DNA of 64,000 bases from JAPPHA01 sp963662815. Its GTDB lineage: Bacteria; Pseudomonadota; Alphaproteobacteria; Rhodobacterales; Rhodobacteraceae. The translations under genes and the position numbers were made by a program. Within the stretch, counting starts at the first letter, position 1; the number at the start of each line of letters is the position of its first letter. The notes beneath the pieces were generated by a model that saw only the letters and a list, made by a program, of their open reading frames with translations, did no database searches and was not told the origin of the DNA. Where the stretch lies: positions 186,001 through 250,000 of the forward strand of contig CAXXWA010000029.1 of the NCBI GenBank assembly GCA_963662815.2, given 5' to 3'. Of this stretch, positions 18,453-26,721 are shown in pieces.

Positions 18453-19013
18453 ATGGCGAAGGCTAGCGGATTGGCGGACAGTACGGCGGCGTTGTTGACG
18501 GAGGGCCTCCCGAACCTGTCGCGGAGCGCTAGGGACTTTGTCCGCCTACGACCACGGGATGCGCGCTTGGCCGTAGCCGTAGCCCTGGAAACAGCGGCGG
18601 CGCAATTCGAGGCGGAAGACCGGGACGCCTCCGATGACGTGCCCGAGCAGTTGCGGCCGTTCGCCCTTCGCCGACGCGGCGGCGACGTCGTGGGAGTGTC
18701 GGAGGCCGCCGCGCGGCTGGAAGTGTCCCGCACCACGATCTACGAATGGACGGCGAAGGGAACGCTCATCGCCTGGAAGTCGACCCGGCGCGGTCTGAGC
18801 ATCCCGGCGGCTCAGATTCTGGGGCCCGGCAAGGTGGTTCCGGGTCTTGCGGATGTCGTCGGGATCATCGGGGACCCCGAGCTCGCCTGGGCGTTTCTCA
18901 GCCAGGATTGGCCGTTCGAGGACACGGCTGCGGCACCATTCGAACTGCTGACGGGCGGGCGCATCGGCGACGTGCTGGACGCGGCGCGCGGGTTCGGCGC
19001 CACCTTCACGTGA
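18453..19013 (+). CDS. Antitoxin of a RES-type toxin-antitoxin pair (Xre/MbcA/ParS-like)
   Basis: 186 aa. The central helix-turn-helix (VSEAAARLEVSRTTIYEW, residues about 74-92, then a wing) is MerR/excisionase-like instead of the usual Xre type. The C-terminal 50 residues (PELAWAFLSQDWPFEDTAAA, then PFELLTGGRIGDVLDAA) match the toxin-binding domain of MbcA/ParS antitoxins. The stop overlaps the toxin GTG by four bases (GTGA), the usual antitoxin-first coupling. It is intact, while its toxin partner is cut by an IS3 element. Confidence 0.75.
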   Translation: MAKASGLADSTAALLTEGLPNLSRSARDFVRLRPRDARLAVAVALETAAAQFEAEDRDASDDVPEQLRPFALRRRGGDVVGVSEAAARLEVSRTTIYEWTAKGTLIAWKSTRRGLSIPAAQILGPGKVVPGLADVVGIIGDPELAWAFLSQDWPFEDTAAAPFELLTGGRIGDVLDAARGFGATFT

Positions 19014-19070
19014 GCGGCGCGAGCTATCCACGGGACCGTATCGAGCCGGTACTGCTGAAGACGAAGCTTC

Positions 19071-19095
19071 TGGAGTGCGCCCTTTCGATTGGACA
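19071..19095. repeat. IS3 terminal inverted repeat (right end of the element)
   Basis: TGGAGTGCGCCC followed by a TTGGACA core. It matches the reverse complement of 20296-20320 at 22 of 25 positions. The host TTC duplication lies directly outside. Confidence 0.9.
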
Positions 19096-19097
19096 GT

Positions 19098-20054
19098 TCA
19101 GCCTGCACTTTTTGACCCATCCAGGGCGTTGATCTCCTCGAACTTGTTCGGGCTCAGATATCCGAGCGCCGAATGCAGTCGGGTGGCGTTGTAGATGTCT
19201 TCAATGAAGTGTGGCAAGTCGGCTGCGACGTCCTCGAAGGTCTCGTAGTCGCCGACGTAGACCCTCTCGACCTTCAGGGTCTTCAGGAAGCTCTCGGCCT
19301 GTGCGTTGTCATAGGGATTGCCGCGCCGGCTCATGGACCCGACGAAGCCCCGTTGCTTCAGTATGCGCCGATGCCGGAGCGCCGCGTACTGGACGCCACG
19401 GTCGGTGTGACAGACGCAACCGGGCAAAGGCCGCCGGTGTTCGATGGCTGCCGTGAGCGCCGCCGTGGTCAGGCGCACGTCAACGTGGCGGCCGAGTGCG
19501 TAGCCGACCACCTTTCGCGACCAGGCATCGAGGATGACGGCCAGGTAGGCGAAGCCGTCTGCAATGGCGATGTAGGTGATGTCGCCGACCCAGAGCTGGT
19601 CCGGTCCGAGAACCTCGTAGTTCAACGCCACGTTCGGGTAGATCGGACTGTCGTGATCGCTGTCGGTCGTCACGGCGTACCGGCGTTTCTGCCGTGGATT
19701 CAGGCCGTTCTCGGCCATGATCCGCCGCACTTTCTTCGCGTTCACCCGCAGGCCGCGGTGCCGAAGCTCGGCTGTCACCCTTCGATAGCCGTAGCCGTGG
19801 CAGGTCGACGTGATGTCCAGGATCTCGATGACGGCGGGGTCATCCGCGGGACCGTCGGGCTGGTGATAGTATGTAGAGCGCGGCAAGGTCATGAGGTCGC
19901 ACCCGCGTCCGATCGTGATGCAATCGGGCCGGTGATCACGGATCCAGACCCGTCTCTCTGCGACTGTCCGCGCACTCGAGCCCCCTTTAGAAACTCGATC
20001 TCCAATGCCTGGCGGCCAACCAGCCGCTCCAGGGCCGCGATGCGCGCCTTGCAC
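19098..20054 (-). CDS. IS3-family transposase OrfB
   Basis: About 290 aa of functional sequence with an rve integrase core. The DDE residues are visible: first Asp in LWVGDITYIAIADGFAYLA, second in CHTDRGVQYA, and Glu in NAQAESFLKTLKVE. An HTH_21-type segment (HGYGYRRVTAELRHRGLRVN) precedes them. The frame enters through the 3' part of orfA in -1 phase. Translation probably needs a -1 frameshift, perhaps near CTAAAGGGGG (minus strand, 19990-19981), where the frames run together. No independent start is obvious. Confidence 0.92.
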   Translation of the reverse strand: MQGAHRGPGAAGWPPGIGDRVSKGGSSARTVAERRVWIRDHRPDCITIGRGCDLMTLPRSTYYHQPDGPADDPAVIEILDITSTCHGYGYRRVTAELRHRGLRVNAKKVRRIMAENGLNPRQKRRYAVTTDSDHDSPIYPNVALNYEVLGPDQLWVGDITYIAIADGFAYLAVILDAWSRKVVGYALGRHVDVRLTTAALTAAIEHRRPLPGCVCHTDRGVQYAALRHRRILKQRGFVGSMSRRGNPYDNAQAESFLKTLKVERVYVGDYETFEDVAADLPHFIEDIYNATRLHSALGYLSPNKFEEINALDGSKSAG

Positions 20055-20245
20055 TCGGACAGCAGGTCGGCCTCGACTGCGTCATCGTCGTAGGATCCGC
20101 GCTCGTACTTCTCGATCCAGATGCGGATGAGGCTGCGGCAAACATCATGACGACGGCTCAGGGCCTGGAGCGCCTCTCCGTTCAGGTAGGCCTCGACCAC
20201 CTCGCGTTTCTTCGCAGTGCTGTGTCTTCGGTGTCTCTTGGTCAT
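19889..20245 (-). CDS. IS3-family transposase OrfA
   Basis: 118 aa. The N-terminal helix-turn-helix of the IS3 OrfA/HTH_8 type (TKRHRRHSTAKKREVVEAYL, then ALSRRHDVCRSLIRIWIEKY) is followed by a leucine-zipper-like region (IAALERLVGRQALEIEFLKG). A strong AAGGAGG site lies just before the ATG. The 3' end overlaps orfB in another frame, as in other IS3 elements that make a fused OrfAB transposase. Confidence 0.92.
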   Translation of the reverse strand: MTKRHRRHSTAKKREVVEAYLNGEALQALSRRHDVCRSLIRIWIEKYERGSYDDDAVEADLLSECKARIAALERLVGRQALEIEFLKGARVRGQSQRDGSGSVITGPIASRSDAGATS

Positions 20246-20295
20246 GGAACCTCCTTACAGAAGGCCCCGGATGGGGGAAAATTGAATCGCCAAAT

Positions 20296-20320
20296 TGTCC
20301 AACCGCAGGGGCGCACTCCA
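20296..20320. repeat. IS3 terminal inverted repeat (left end of the element)
   Basis: Ends in GGGCGCACTCCA, the partner of 19071-19095. It lies about 50 bp upstream of the OrfA start, where the element's own promoter is expected. The TTC duplication follows at 20321-20323. Confidence 0.9.
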
Positions 20321-20856
20321 TTCCCCACAGCTTCCGGATCGTGCCCGGGCGGCATCGGGGGTCGCCCCTGGGGACCGTGCCGGCCGACTCCCGCTTCTGC
20401 ACAAGCAATACCGGCTATGCCGTGCTCTACACGGCTGTGGAATTCGCCACCGCCTTCGTCGAGACGGTGGTGCGGGACAGATTCATCCGGCGATCCGGTC
20501 GCGAAATCGCGCTACGGGAGATTACGGAGCGGGCCTGGGCCCGGGTCCGCTCGCGGCCGGGAACGGCGCTCACCCTGCTCGACCTGCGCGGGGACGGGTG
20601 CGTCCGGGTCGGTGCGCCGACCGATGCGGTCCGCGCCAGGAACCACGCGGCGGGGCGGGCGTTTGCCAAGGCGATACACGCGGAGCTTTCCGATATCGAC
20701 GGATTGCTCTATGTCTCCCGGTTAACGGGGGAGGATGTCCATGCCGTGTTCGACCGCGCCACCGTAACGCTCGAAGCGAGCGAGACCGGGATGTTGGAGG
20801 ATCATCCGGAGCTTCCCGAGGTTCTGGAGCGGCACGGGATCGGCCTGATCGTGTAG

Positions 20857-22078
20857 ACGTCGCTCCCGTCGAAATCGGGAAACGGCACAGACAGTGACCT
20901 TGTAAAGGATGTGCAAATTTGAATGCTCCTCCTGGGCCGGGAATCTGGGCAAGGCGATCGAATGCGCGATGTCGTCGTCGGTCGCTGCGGCATACAGCCA
21001 ACCGGAACTTAGGCTCGAACAATATGCTTTCTTGGTCGCAAACGCGGACCGGAATATCTCCCAGCTGATGCGCGCGGCGGGCTACGGCGTCGGGTTCCGG
21101 TCCGAGCCCGACGAGGCCGTAAGGCCGATTTGCGAGCGTCCAGAAGTCGCGACGGTCTTCGGGAACAAAGGGGACACCGGAAAGTTCGCGTTGCAGGTAC
21201 TCCGCAGCGGGCACACCGATGGTGACCAGCGCGACTTCATCCTAGCGATCGTCGCGAGGCATGTGTGCCCGACGGTTCCGTCAGGCGTGCCGGAGACGGT
21301 TCGAAGATCCGAGAACGTACGGAAGCGGAGCGCAGGAGAGGACCTGCCCGGTTGGGCAGCCACCATCATGTCGGGGCTGAGTCTGGAAGGGAGAATGGAC
21401 ATCGTCACGGGGCTTTGCGCTTCAATATGACGAATACAGGCGCGACCATCTGGGCCCGTTTGCTGGGGTCTCGCTTGACCCACTGTTGCTGCGGCCCGGC
21501 CACGCAGAAAATTCGGAGGAGGAATCGCCGATCGCGGTCATCTTGCAGGAAGTCTGCTGAGGGCCGGCGATCGCCGCGGGGTTCGGCTCCACGGAGATCA
21601 TGCATCCGAGATCCGGCAGGAAAGCGGTTGACGTGGCTTTGCTGGTCAACCTGCTTTCGGAAATTGGCAATCTTCGGCTTCGGATCGCGGAGCAGGAGGC
21701 TCGGGCGGAGCACTCGTTCTGCCACCTTTTCGGCTACGGCCTTGATCTCGGAATGAACCACGTCGTCCGCAGCCCTGTGGCACTCGTTTCAGGCAAGGGC
21801 AAGGAGCTGCTGGTGGTGAAATTCGCCTTGCGCCCATCTACCAACTCGGACTCCGTGGGGTCAGTGGATCATGCCGCCTCTCACGCTCGACGAGGCCCCA
21901 CCGGTGATCGGCTGCCTGAATGGCAGGCTTCTCAGTCAAAGTGACGCCGAATCGATGACACGTTCACAATCCGCATTGTAAACGGCCTCGGCTTTGATCG
22001 GATTCACGTGCAGGTCTCCGGCCCACGCCTTCCGATCCAGGCGCAGCCGCTGTCGTCATTCGGGCTACGGACCCCGAC
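20857..22078. other. 1.2-kb stretch with no assignable gene
   Basis: Between the broken RES toxin and recD2. Frames of 110-215 codons exist on both strands (for example + 20909-21430 and - 21405-21761), but they overlap each other, have no strong ribosome sites and resemble no family I know. It may be decayed DNA next to the mobile island. Confidence 0.5.
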
Positions 22079-24274
22079 CTACGGATCCGCCGTCCCCGGG
22101 GTGAGCCATTCGCAAAGTTTCGACCATCTGCGGCGCCCGGACACGTTGCGCACGGCGATAGCCACCGCCCGCTTCTGACCGACAAGGACCACGAGACGGC
22201 TGCCCCGGGTCACGCCGGTGTAGAGGAGGTTGCGCTGCAGCATGACGTAGTGCTGGGTGACCAGGGGGACGACTACGGCCGGATACTCCGAACCCTGGCT
22301 CTTGTGAATCGTGACGGCGTATGCCGGGGCAAGCGCATCGAGCTCCCCGAATCCGAACACGACCCGCCTTCCGTCAAACTCCGCGGCAAGTTCGCCGCTG
22401 ACGGGATTGATCTCGACGACATAGCCGATGTCGCCGTTGTAGACATCCTTGTCGTAGTCGTTCTCGACCTGCATCACCCTGTCGCCGGCAGAGTACCGCC
22501 AGCCAAACCGCTCGACGACCGGCCCCGTTGCCGGGTTCAGCGCGGCCTGGAGTTCCGCGTTGAGGACCCGCGCGCCGGCTCCTCCCCGGTTCATCGGACA
22601 GAGCACCTGCACGTCGCGGAGTGGATCGAGGCCGAAGCGCCGGGGTATGCGCTCCTTGACGATTTCGACGACCCTTCCCGCCACGATCTCCGGCTCGTTC
22701 GCTTCGACGAAATAGAAGTCGCTGGCTCCCTCGGGCTTCGACAGGTCGGGCATCCCGCCGTCGTTGATCCGGTGGGCGCTGGTAATGATCCTGCTGCGAG
22801 CCGCCTGCCTGAAGACCTCGGTCAGCCTGACAACGGGAACGGCGCCCGACGCGATCACGTCGCCGAGAACCTGCCCCGGCCCCACTGAGGGTAGCTGGTC
22901 CACGTCGCCGACGACGAGCACGGCGGCGGAATCCGGCACGGCCTTAAGAAGCGCCTGCATCAGCATGACATCGACCATGGACGCTTCGTCGACGACCAGG
23001 AGGTCGGTGCGCAACGGATTGTCTGGGTCGCGCCGGAAACTTCCTCGAACCGGATCGAACTCGAGCAGACGGTGGACCGTCTTCGCCTCGAAACCCGTGG
23101 CCTCGCTCAATCTCTTGGACGCGCGTCCGGTCGGCGCGCAAAGCCGGATATCAACGTGCTTTGCCGCAAGGATGCCGAGGATCGACCGGACGATGGTCGT
23201 CTTGCCGACGCCCGGACCACCTGTGATGACCGTGACCTTAGACTTCAGCGCCAGGCGTACGGCATCTGCCTGACTCGCGGCGAGAGACAGGCCGGTCCGC
23301 CGCTCGACCCAGGGCAGCGCGAGATCCGGATCGATAGCAGGCCAGGGAAGTTGCCCGTCCGCGATTGACCGAATCCTCCCGGCAATGCCGCGCTCCGCGT
23401 GGAAAATGCCGGCAAGGAAAATGCAGGGAAGGCCGTCCACGCCCGACCGGACCACGCTGCCCTCCGCGAGTTCCGGGCCGAGCGCATCATGGACCAGTTC
23501 GTCTCTCACTTCGAGCAGTGCAGCGGCGTCGCTCACCAGGCGTTCCTCGGGCAGTGCGCAGTGGCCGTCGTTCATCGCCTGCGACAACGCGTAAAGGATT
23601 CCGGCGCGCACGCGAATCACTGCATCGCGCTCGATGCCGAGGTTCATGGCGATGGTATCCGCGGTCTTGAAGCCGATGCCCCGGATGTCGCGGGCGAGGC
23701 GATAGGGATTCCGGGTCATGACTTCCAGCGCATCGGATCCATATGTCCGGCAGATGCGGACGGCGCGGGCTGAACTGACCCCGTGCTCGTGGAGGAAGAC
23801 CATGATTTCGCGCACGATCTTCTGCTCGGCCCAGGCATTGACGATCCGTTCAGCCCGCACCGGGCCGATGCCCGGCACTTCGCGCAACCGTTCAGGTTCG
23901 GTTTCGATGACGTCGAACACCTTCTCGCCGAATGACCGGACCAGCCTTCCGGCATTGACGGGACCGATGCCGTGGATCATCCCCGAGGCAAGATAACGTT
24001 CTATTCCGGCGATCGACGTCGGCGCGGACATGCGCATGAACCGGGCCCTGAACTGCCGTCCGTAGGTTCGGTCATTGACCCACGCGCCCGACGCGCTGAT
24101 CCATTCCCCGGCCGAGACCGCCGGCGCGCTGCCGACGAGGGTTACGAGATCCCGATGTCCGCGCGCGCGCATCCTCACGACGCAGAATCCGGATTCCGGA
24201 TTGTGGAAGGTGACGTGTTCGACGTGACCCGCGATCACCTCGCCAGAAGACGGATCCGACGGCGGTGCTCTCAC
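22079..24274 (-). CDS. recD2: RecD2-like ATP-dependent DNA helicase
   Basis: 731 aa, superfamily 1B 5'-3' helicase found without RecBC partners. The N-terminal OB and HhH region is visible (HGIGPVNAGRLVRSFGEKVF, VPGIGPVRAERIVNAW, IRGIGFKTADTIAMNLG). Motif I/Walker A ITGGPGVGKTTIVRSI is near 345, motif II LLVVDEASMVDV near 425, motif III VGDVDQLPSVGPGQVLGD near 455, and a C-terminal SH3-like/UvrD_C2 region with YAVTIHKSQGSEYPAVVVPL near 660. It stands alone after the island; a role in repair or DNA uptake is family inference. Confidence 0.94.
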   Translation of the reverse strand: MRAPPSDPSSGEVIAGHVEHVTFHNPESGFCVVRMRARGHRDLVTLVGSAPAVSAGEWISASGAWVNDRTYGRQFRARFMRMSAPTSIAGIERYLASGMIHGIGPVNAGRLVRSFGEKVFDVIETEPERLREVPGIGPVRAERIVNAWAEQKIVREIMVFLHEHGVSSARAVRICRTYGSDALEVMTRNPYRLARDIRGIGFKTADTIAMNLGIERDAVIRVRAGILYALSQAMNDGHCALPEERLVSDAAALLEVRDELVHDALGPELAEGSVVRSGVDGLPCIFLAGIFHAERGIAGRIRSIADGQLPWPAIDPDLALPWVERRTGLSLAASQADAVRLALKSKVTVITGGPGVGKTTIVRSILGILAAKHVDIRLCAPTGRASKRLSEATGFEAKTVHRLLEFDPVRGSFRRDPDNPLRTDLLVVDEASMVDVMLMQALLKAVPDSAAVLVVGDVDQLPSVGPGQVLGDVIASGAVPVVRLTEVFRQAARSRIITSAHRINDGGMPDLSKPEGASDFYFVEANEPEIVAGRVVEIVKERIPRRFGLDPLRDVQVLCPMNRGGAGARVLNAELQAALNPATGPVVERFGWRYSAGDRVMQVENDYDKDVYNGDIGYVVEINPVSGELAAEFDGRRVVFGFGELDALAPAYAVTIHKSQGSEYPAVVVPLVTQHYVMLQRNLLYTGVTRGSRLVVLVGQKRAVAIAVRNVSGRRRWSKLCEWLTPGTADP

Positions 24275-24338
24275 CTGCCGGCCCGGATGCCCGGCAGGTC
24301 CGCCCTGTCGTTCAAGGAGCGGCGGGATTCGCGCAGCA

Positions 24339-24923
24339 TCATCGGTCGGGGTCCGGATAGTACCCCACCACGTCGCCTTCGAGAGTCACCCCGAGCCCGT
24401 TCAGGCAGCGGTTGACGTAGTTGAAGTAGCCGACGATCTGGTTCGCTTCGAGAATTTCGCCGTCGTCGAGGCCGGCTTCCCTGAGCGCGAGCACGTCCGT
24501 CTCGACAATGCCGCCAGGTTCGACCGTCAGTTTTTCCGCGTACCGCAACAGCTCCAGTTCGCGGCCGGAGAAGGCATCGGCGGGCCGCCGCGCCGTCAGC
24601 GCCGCCTCGATCGCATCCGCGCGATCATCATCCGAGATCAGGTGCCGCGCGTTTTTCCAGTGATTGGAAAACGAGTAGGCGCAGCCGTTGATCATCGAGA
24701 CGTAGCTCCCGATCGTTTCCTGAAGCCATTCGGGAAGCGTGTTGGCGTCGTCGTGCAGGGCCGCCCTGTAGAGAAGCACATGGCCGCGCATCGTGTGCGG
24801 GCGGAGCGAATGCACCCGCATGACATTGTCCACCGTGCCGTGGGGCGTGCGAGCCATGGCAAGCGCATCCCTCAGATTCCCGTCCGCTTCCGCATCCGCC
24901 AACATCCTGATCCATGCCGCCAA
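24339..24923 (-). CDS. AhpD-like/carboxymuconolactone decarboxylase-family protein
   Basis: 194 aa of the peroxidase-related AhpD-like group. The active-site helix reads MINGCAYSFSNHWKNARHL near residues 77-95. AhpD has C-x-x-C before the histidine; here the first Cys and the His are present but the second Cys position is Ser. GYFNYVNRCLNGLGV follows near 165, as in the subgroup. It lies 91 bp downstream of the Rieske ferredoxin and may be the last gene of that unit. Confidence 0.75.
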   Translation of the reverse strand: MAAWIRMLADAEADGNLRDALAMARTPHGTVDNVMRVHSLRPHTMRGHVLLYRAALHDDANTLPEWLQETIGSYVSMINGCAYSFSNHWKNARHLISDDDRADAIEAALTARRPADAFSGRELELLRYAEKLTVEPGGIVETDVLALREAGLDDGEILEANQIVGYFNYVNRCLNGLGVTLEGDVVGYYPDPDR

Positions 24924-25014
24924 TTGCGTCCTCCCTTTCGTGTCGCCTGCCGTTCATCGTCGCTGCCCTGCCCGGCGGCGAAGCGCGGAAACGGCCGCCG
25001 CGCCGGCGACGGTT

Positions 25015-25332
25015 TCATATCAGTATCTGCACCATGCCGTCGATGACGCGGGCCTCGATCATCCGGAGGGGAACCCGGGCCGGCGCGGCGAGCGCCCTGC
25101 CCGTGCGGGCATCGAACAGCCCCTGGTGGAGCGGGCACTCGATGCGCCGGCCGTCGAAGTATCCGTCACAAAGGTTCGCCGCACCGTGAGTGCAGCGGGC
25201 AAGACTGACGAATATGCCGTCGACGGTGTCGTATACGGCGAGTTCCCGCTTTCCGAATGTCACCGGCGTGGCGTCGCCTGCTTCGAGATTCGAGACCGGG
25301 ATCAGGTCTTGCCAGGACCTCTCCCGCGCCAT
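25015..25332 (-). CDS. Rieske [2Fe-2S] ferredoxin
   Basis: 105 aa single-domain Rieske protein of the ring-hydroxylating-oxygenase ferredoxin type. Both cluster motifs are intact: CTHGAANL near residue 47 (C-x-H) and CPLHQGLFD near residue 66 (C-x-x-H). It is soluble, with no membrane anchor. Its ATG shares one base with the stop of the desaturase gene (TGATG), so it is a likely electron donor for that di-iron enzyme or for the nearby Rieske oxygenase. Confidence 0.9.
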   Translation of the reverse strand: MARERSWQDLIPVSNLEAGDATPVTFGKRELAVYDTVDGIFVSLARCTHGAANLCDGYFDGRRIECPLHQGLFDARTGRALAAPARVPLRMIEARVIDGMVQILI

Positions 25333-26285
25333 CAGAGGGCATCGCTACGCGGTTTTCTTCCGAACAGCTGTTCCAGAATGTCCAGATGCGCGCCGAGGTA
25401 GCCGCGCCGTTCGACGTGGACGTAGCCGTCGAGCATCCGGTGCAGCCGCGGCAACGCATGGAAGGGAACCGACGCGGCATAGTGATGTTCTGCGTGGAAG
25501 TTCATGTTCCAGCAGAGAAATCGCATCGGCAGGGTCACGAGGTTTGTCCGCGTGTTCTCCCTCATGTCCCTGATGTTCGGCCGGCCGACATGCTCCGTCA
25601 TCCGGATCGCCCGCATGACCGGTTCGCCGAGAAAGACCGGAAGCCACCAGTACCAGACCGGCGCCCACCAATCCAGCGCAATGCAGGCGCCGAGGACCAC
25701 GGCGTAGAAAGCTGCGAAGAGCCGAGCCTCGAGAATGATCGTCCAGCGGTCCTCCCGGGGGACGAACTGCCGCTCGCCGTCGCTCAGTCGGCCGGCGACA
25801 TGCCGGGCAACCTCGCCGAACTTGAGGGACCAGTACGGGATCGAGGACACGTACCAGAGATACTTCCCGAGCGAGATCGGCAGTTCGATCAGCTCCGGGT
25901 CCTTTCCGTGGAGTTGCGTATACGTGTGGTGGTCGCAGTGTTCATACCGGAAGTGGCGGTGGGGAAGCATGATGATCAGGCCGCAGGCATAGCCCGCGAC
26001 CTCGTTCAGCCAGCGGGTCCGGAACGCGGTGTAATGAACGCATTCGTGCTGCAGCGAAAAGTGGTGGACGAGGACGACCCCGTGGACGAACATCGCGGGC
26101 AGCATCCACGCGCTTCCCGCCGCCAGCCAGATCAGGCTGCCGGTCGAAAACAGGACAAGGAGCCAGATTCCCAGCCGGAGGAATGCCGGCCGGTCGCTCC
26201 TCCGCATCAGTTCCTTCAGCTGCCGGCGGCTCAGCGCGCCCTCGCTGAGCGCCTGGGTTATCGGGGTCAGCACCTCACCAGTCAT
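25332..26285 (-). CDS. Membrane di-iron fatty acid desaturase-like hydroxylase
   Basis: About 317 aa from MTGEVLTPI (an in-frame ATG 15 codons upstream is possible). Histidine clusters that bind the di-iron centre are HECVH near 100, HCDHH near 135 and HAEHH near 265. Hydrophobic helices lie near residues 40-85, 110-120 and 200-230. Family members desaturate or hydroxylate lipids, carotenoids or alkyl groups. Direct coupling to a Rieske ferredoxin is not typical of lipid desaturases and points to a small-molecule hydroxylase or demethylase; this is inference. Confidence 0.85.
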   Translation of the reverse strand: MTGEVLTPITQALSEGALSRRQLKELMRRSDRPAFLRLGIWLLVLFSTGSLIWLAAGSAWMLPAMFVHGVVLVHHFSLQHECVHYTAFRTRWLNEVAGYACGLIIMLPHRHFRYEHCDHHTYTQLHGKDPELIELPISLGKYLWYVSSIPYWSLKFGEVARHVAGRLSDGERQFVPREDRWTIILEARLFAAFYAVVLGACIALDWWAPVWYWWLPVFLGEPVMRAIRMTEHVGRPNIRDMRENTRTNLVTLPMRFLCWNMNFHAEHHYAASVPFHALPRLHRMLDGYVHVERRGYLGAHLDILEQLFGRKPRSDAL

Positions 26286-26721
26286 GCCGCGTCCTCCAGA
26301 CGGCGCGATCGCGCGCTCCGGCGCCATCAACCTACTGAAGGCTTATACCTCGAGACGGGATACTACAATCTCCACCTTCGGCGCATGGTGCCCGTGCGGT
26401 TCGAGGCGCCTCCGTCCGCCTGAACGAATTCACGGTTGCAGCGGGACCGAAGCGCAGGCGGAACCCGTGCGGCCTCCGGGGAAACCCGTCCCCGGAAGAA
26501 ATGCGCCTCCGCCGATGCGGAGTACGGCGCCAACGAAAGCGCGGAGTCTGGCAACTTCCTCGATGTTCGCGAGATGCATGTCTTGGCGGCTCTCGACTTT
26601 TCCGGCGCTGGCGGACGCCCCCGAATCCGCCGAAGCACCGGCGAAACGGGATTCCATCGATCCGATGAATTCTGTATAGCGTCCGGAATTGCTGGCAACA
26701 CCGGCCGGAGGCGGACACGAC
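26286..26721. promoter_or_regulatory. Divergent intergenic region of the desaturase and Rieske-oxygenase units
   Basis: 436 bp between two outward-facing operons, so it must contain both promoters. I see no gene, regulator gene or perfect palindrome. The desaturase side has an AT-richer patch near 26338-26372; the oxygenase side has one near 26665-26690. Confidence 0.5.

Larger units (their letters stand above)
19071..20320 (-). mobile_element. Complete IS3-family insertion sequence, 1250 bp
   Basis: Bounded by terminal inverted repeats that begin TGGAGTGCGCCC on both ends (22 of 25 positions match), with TG...CA ends as in the IS3 family. Both sides carry the 3-bp direct repeat TTC (19068-19070 and 20321-20323), the expected target duplication. 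It holds overlapping orfA and orfB on the minus strand. The intact ends, duplication and transposase suggest recent insertion, here into the RES toxin gene. Confidence 0.93.
19010..20856 (+). pseudogene. RES-domain toxin gene interrupted by an IS3-family element
   Basis: The toxin starts at GTG 19010, four bases inside the antitoxin gene, and reads VSGASYPRDRIEPVLLKTKL up to 19070. It resumes at 20324 after the insertion. Removing 19071-20323 (the element plus one TTC target copy) joins the halves in frame and gives an uninterrupted protein of about 197 aa. Family features follow the junction: SFRIVPGRH, GTVPADSRFCTSNTGYAVLY with TAVEFATAFVE, and GLLYVSR. RES toxins such as MbcT degrade NAD+, and ParT modifies target proteins; both are known relatives. 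As assembled the toxin cannot be made whole, so the locus is probably antitoxin-only. Confidence 0.85.

Noticed and set aside
20909..21430. 173-codon plus-strand frame after the RES toxin
   Set aside because: No recognisable motif, no clear ribosome site, and conflicting open frames on the other strand.
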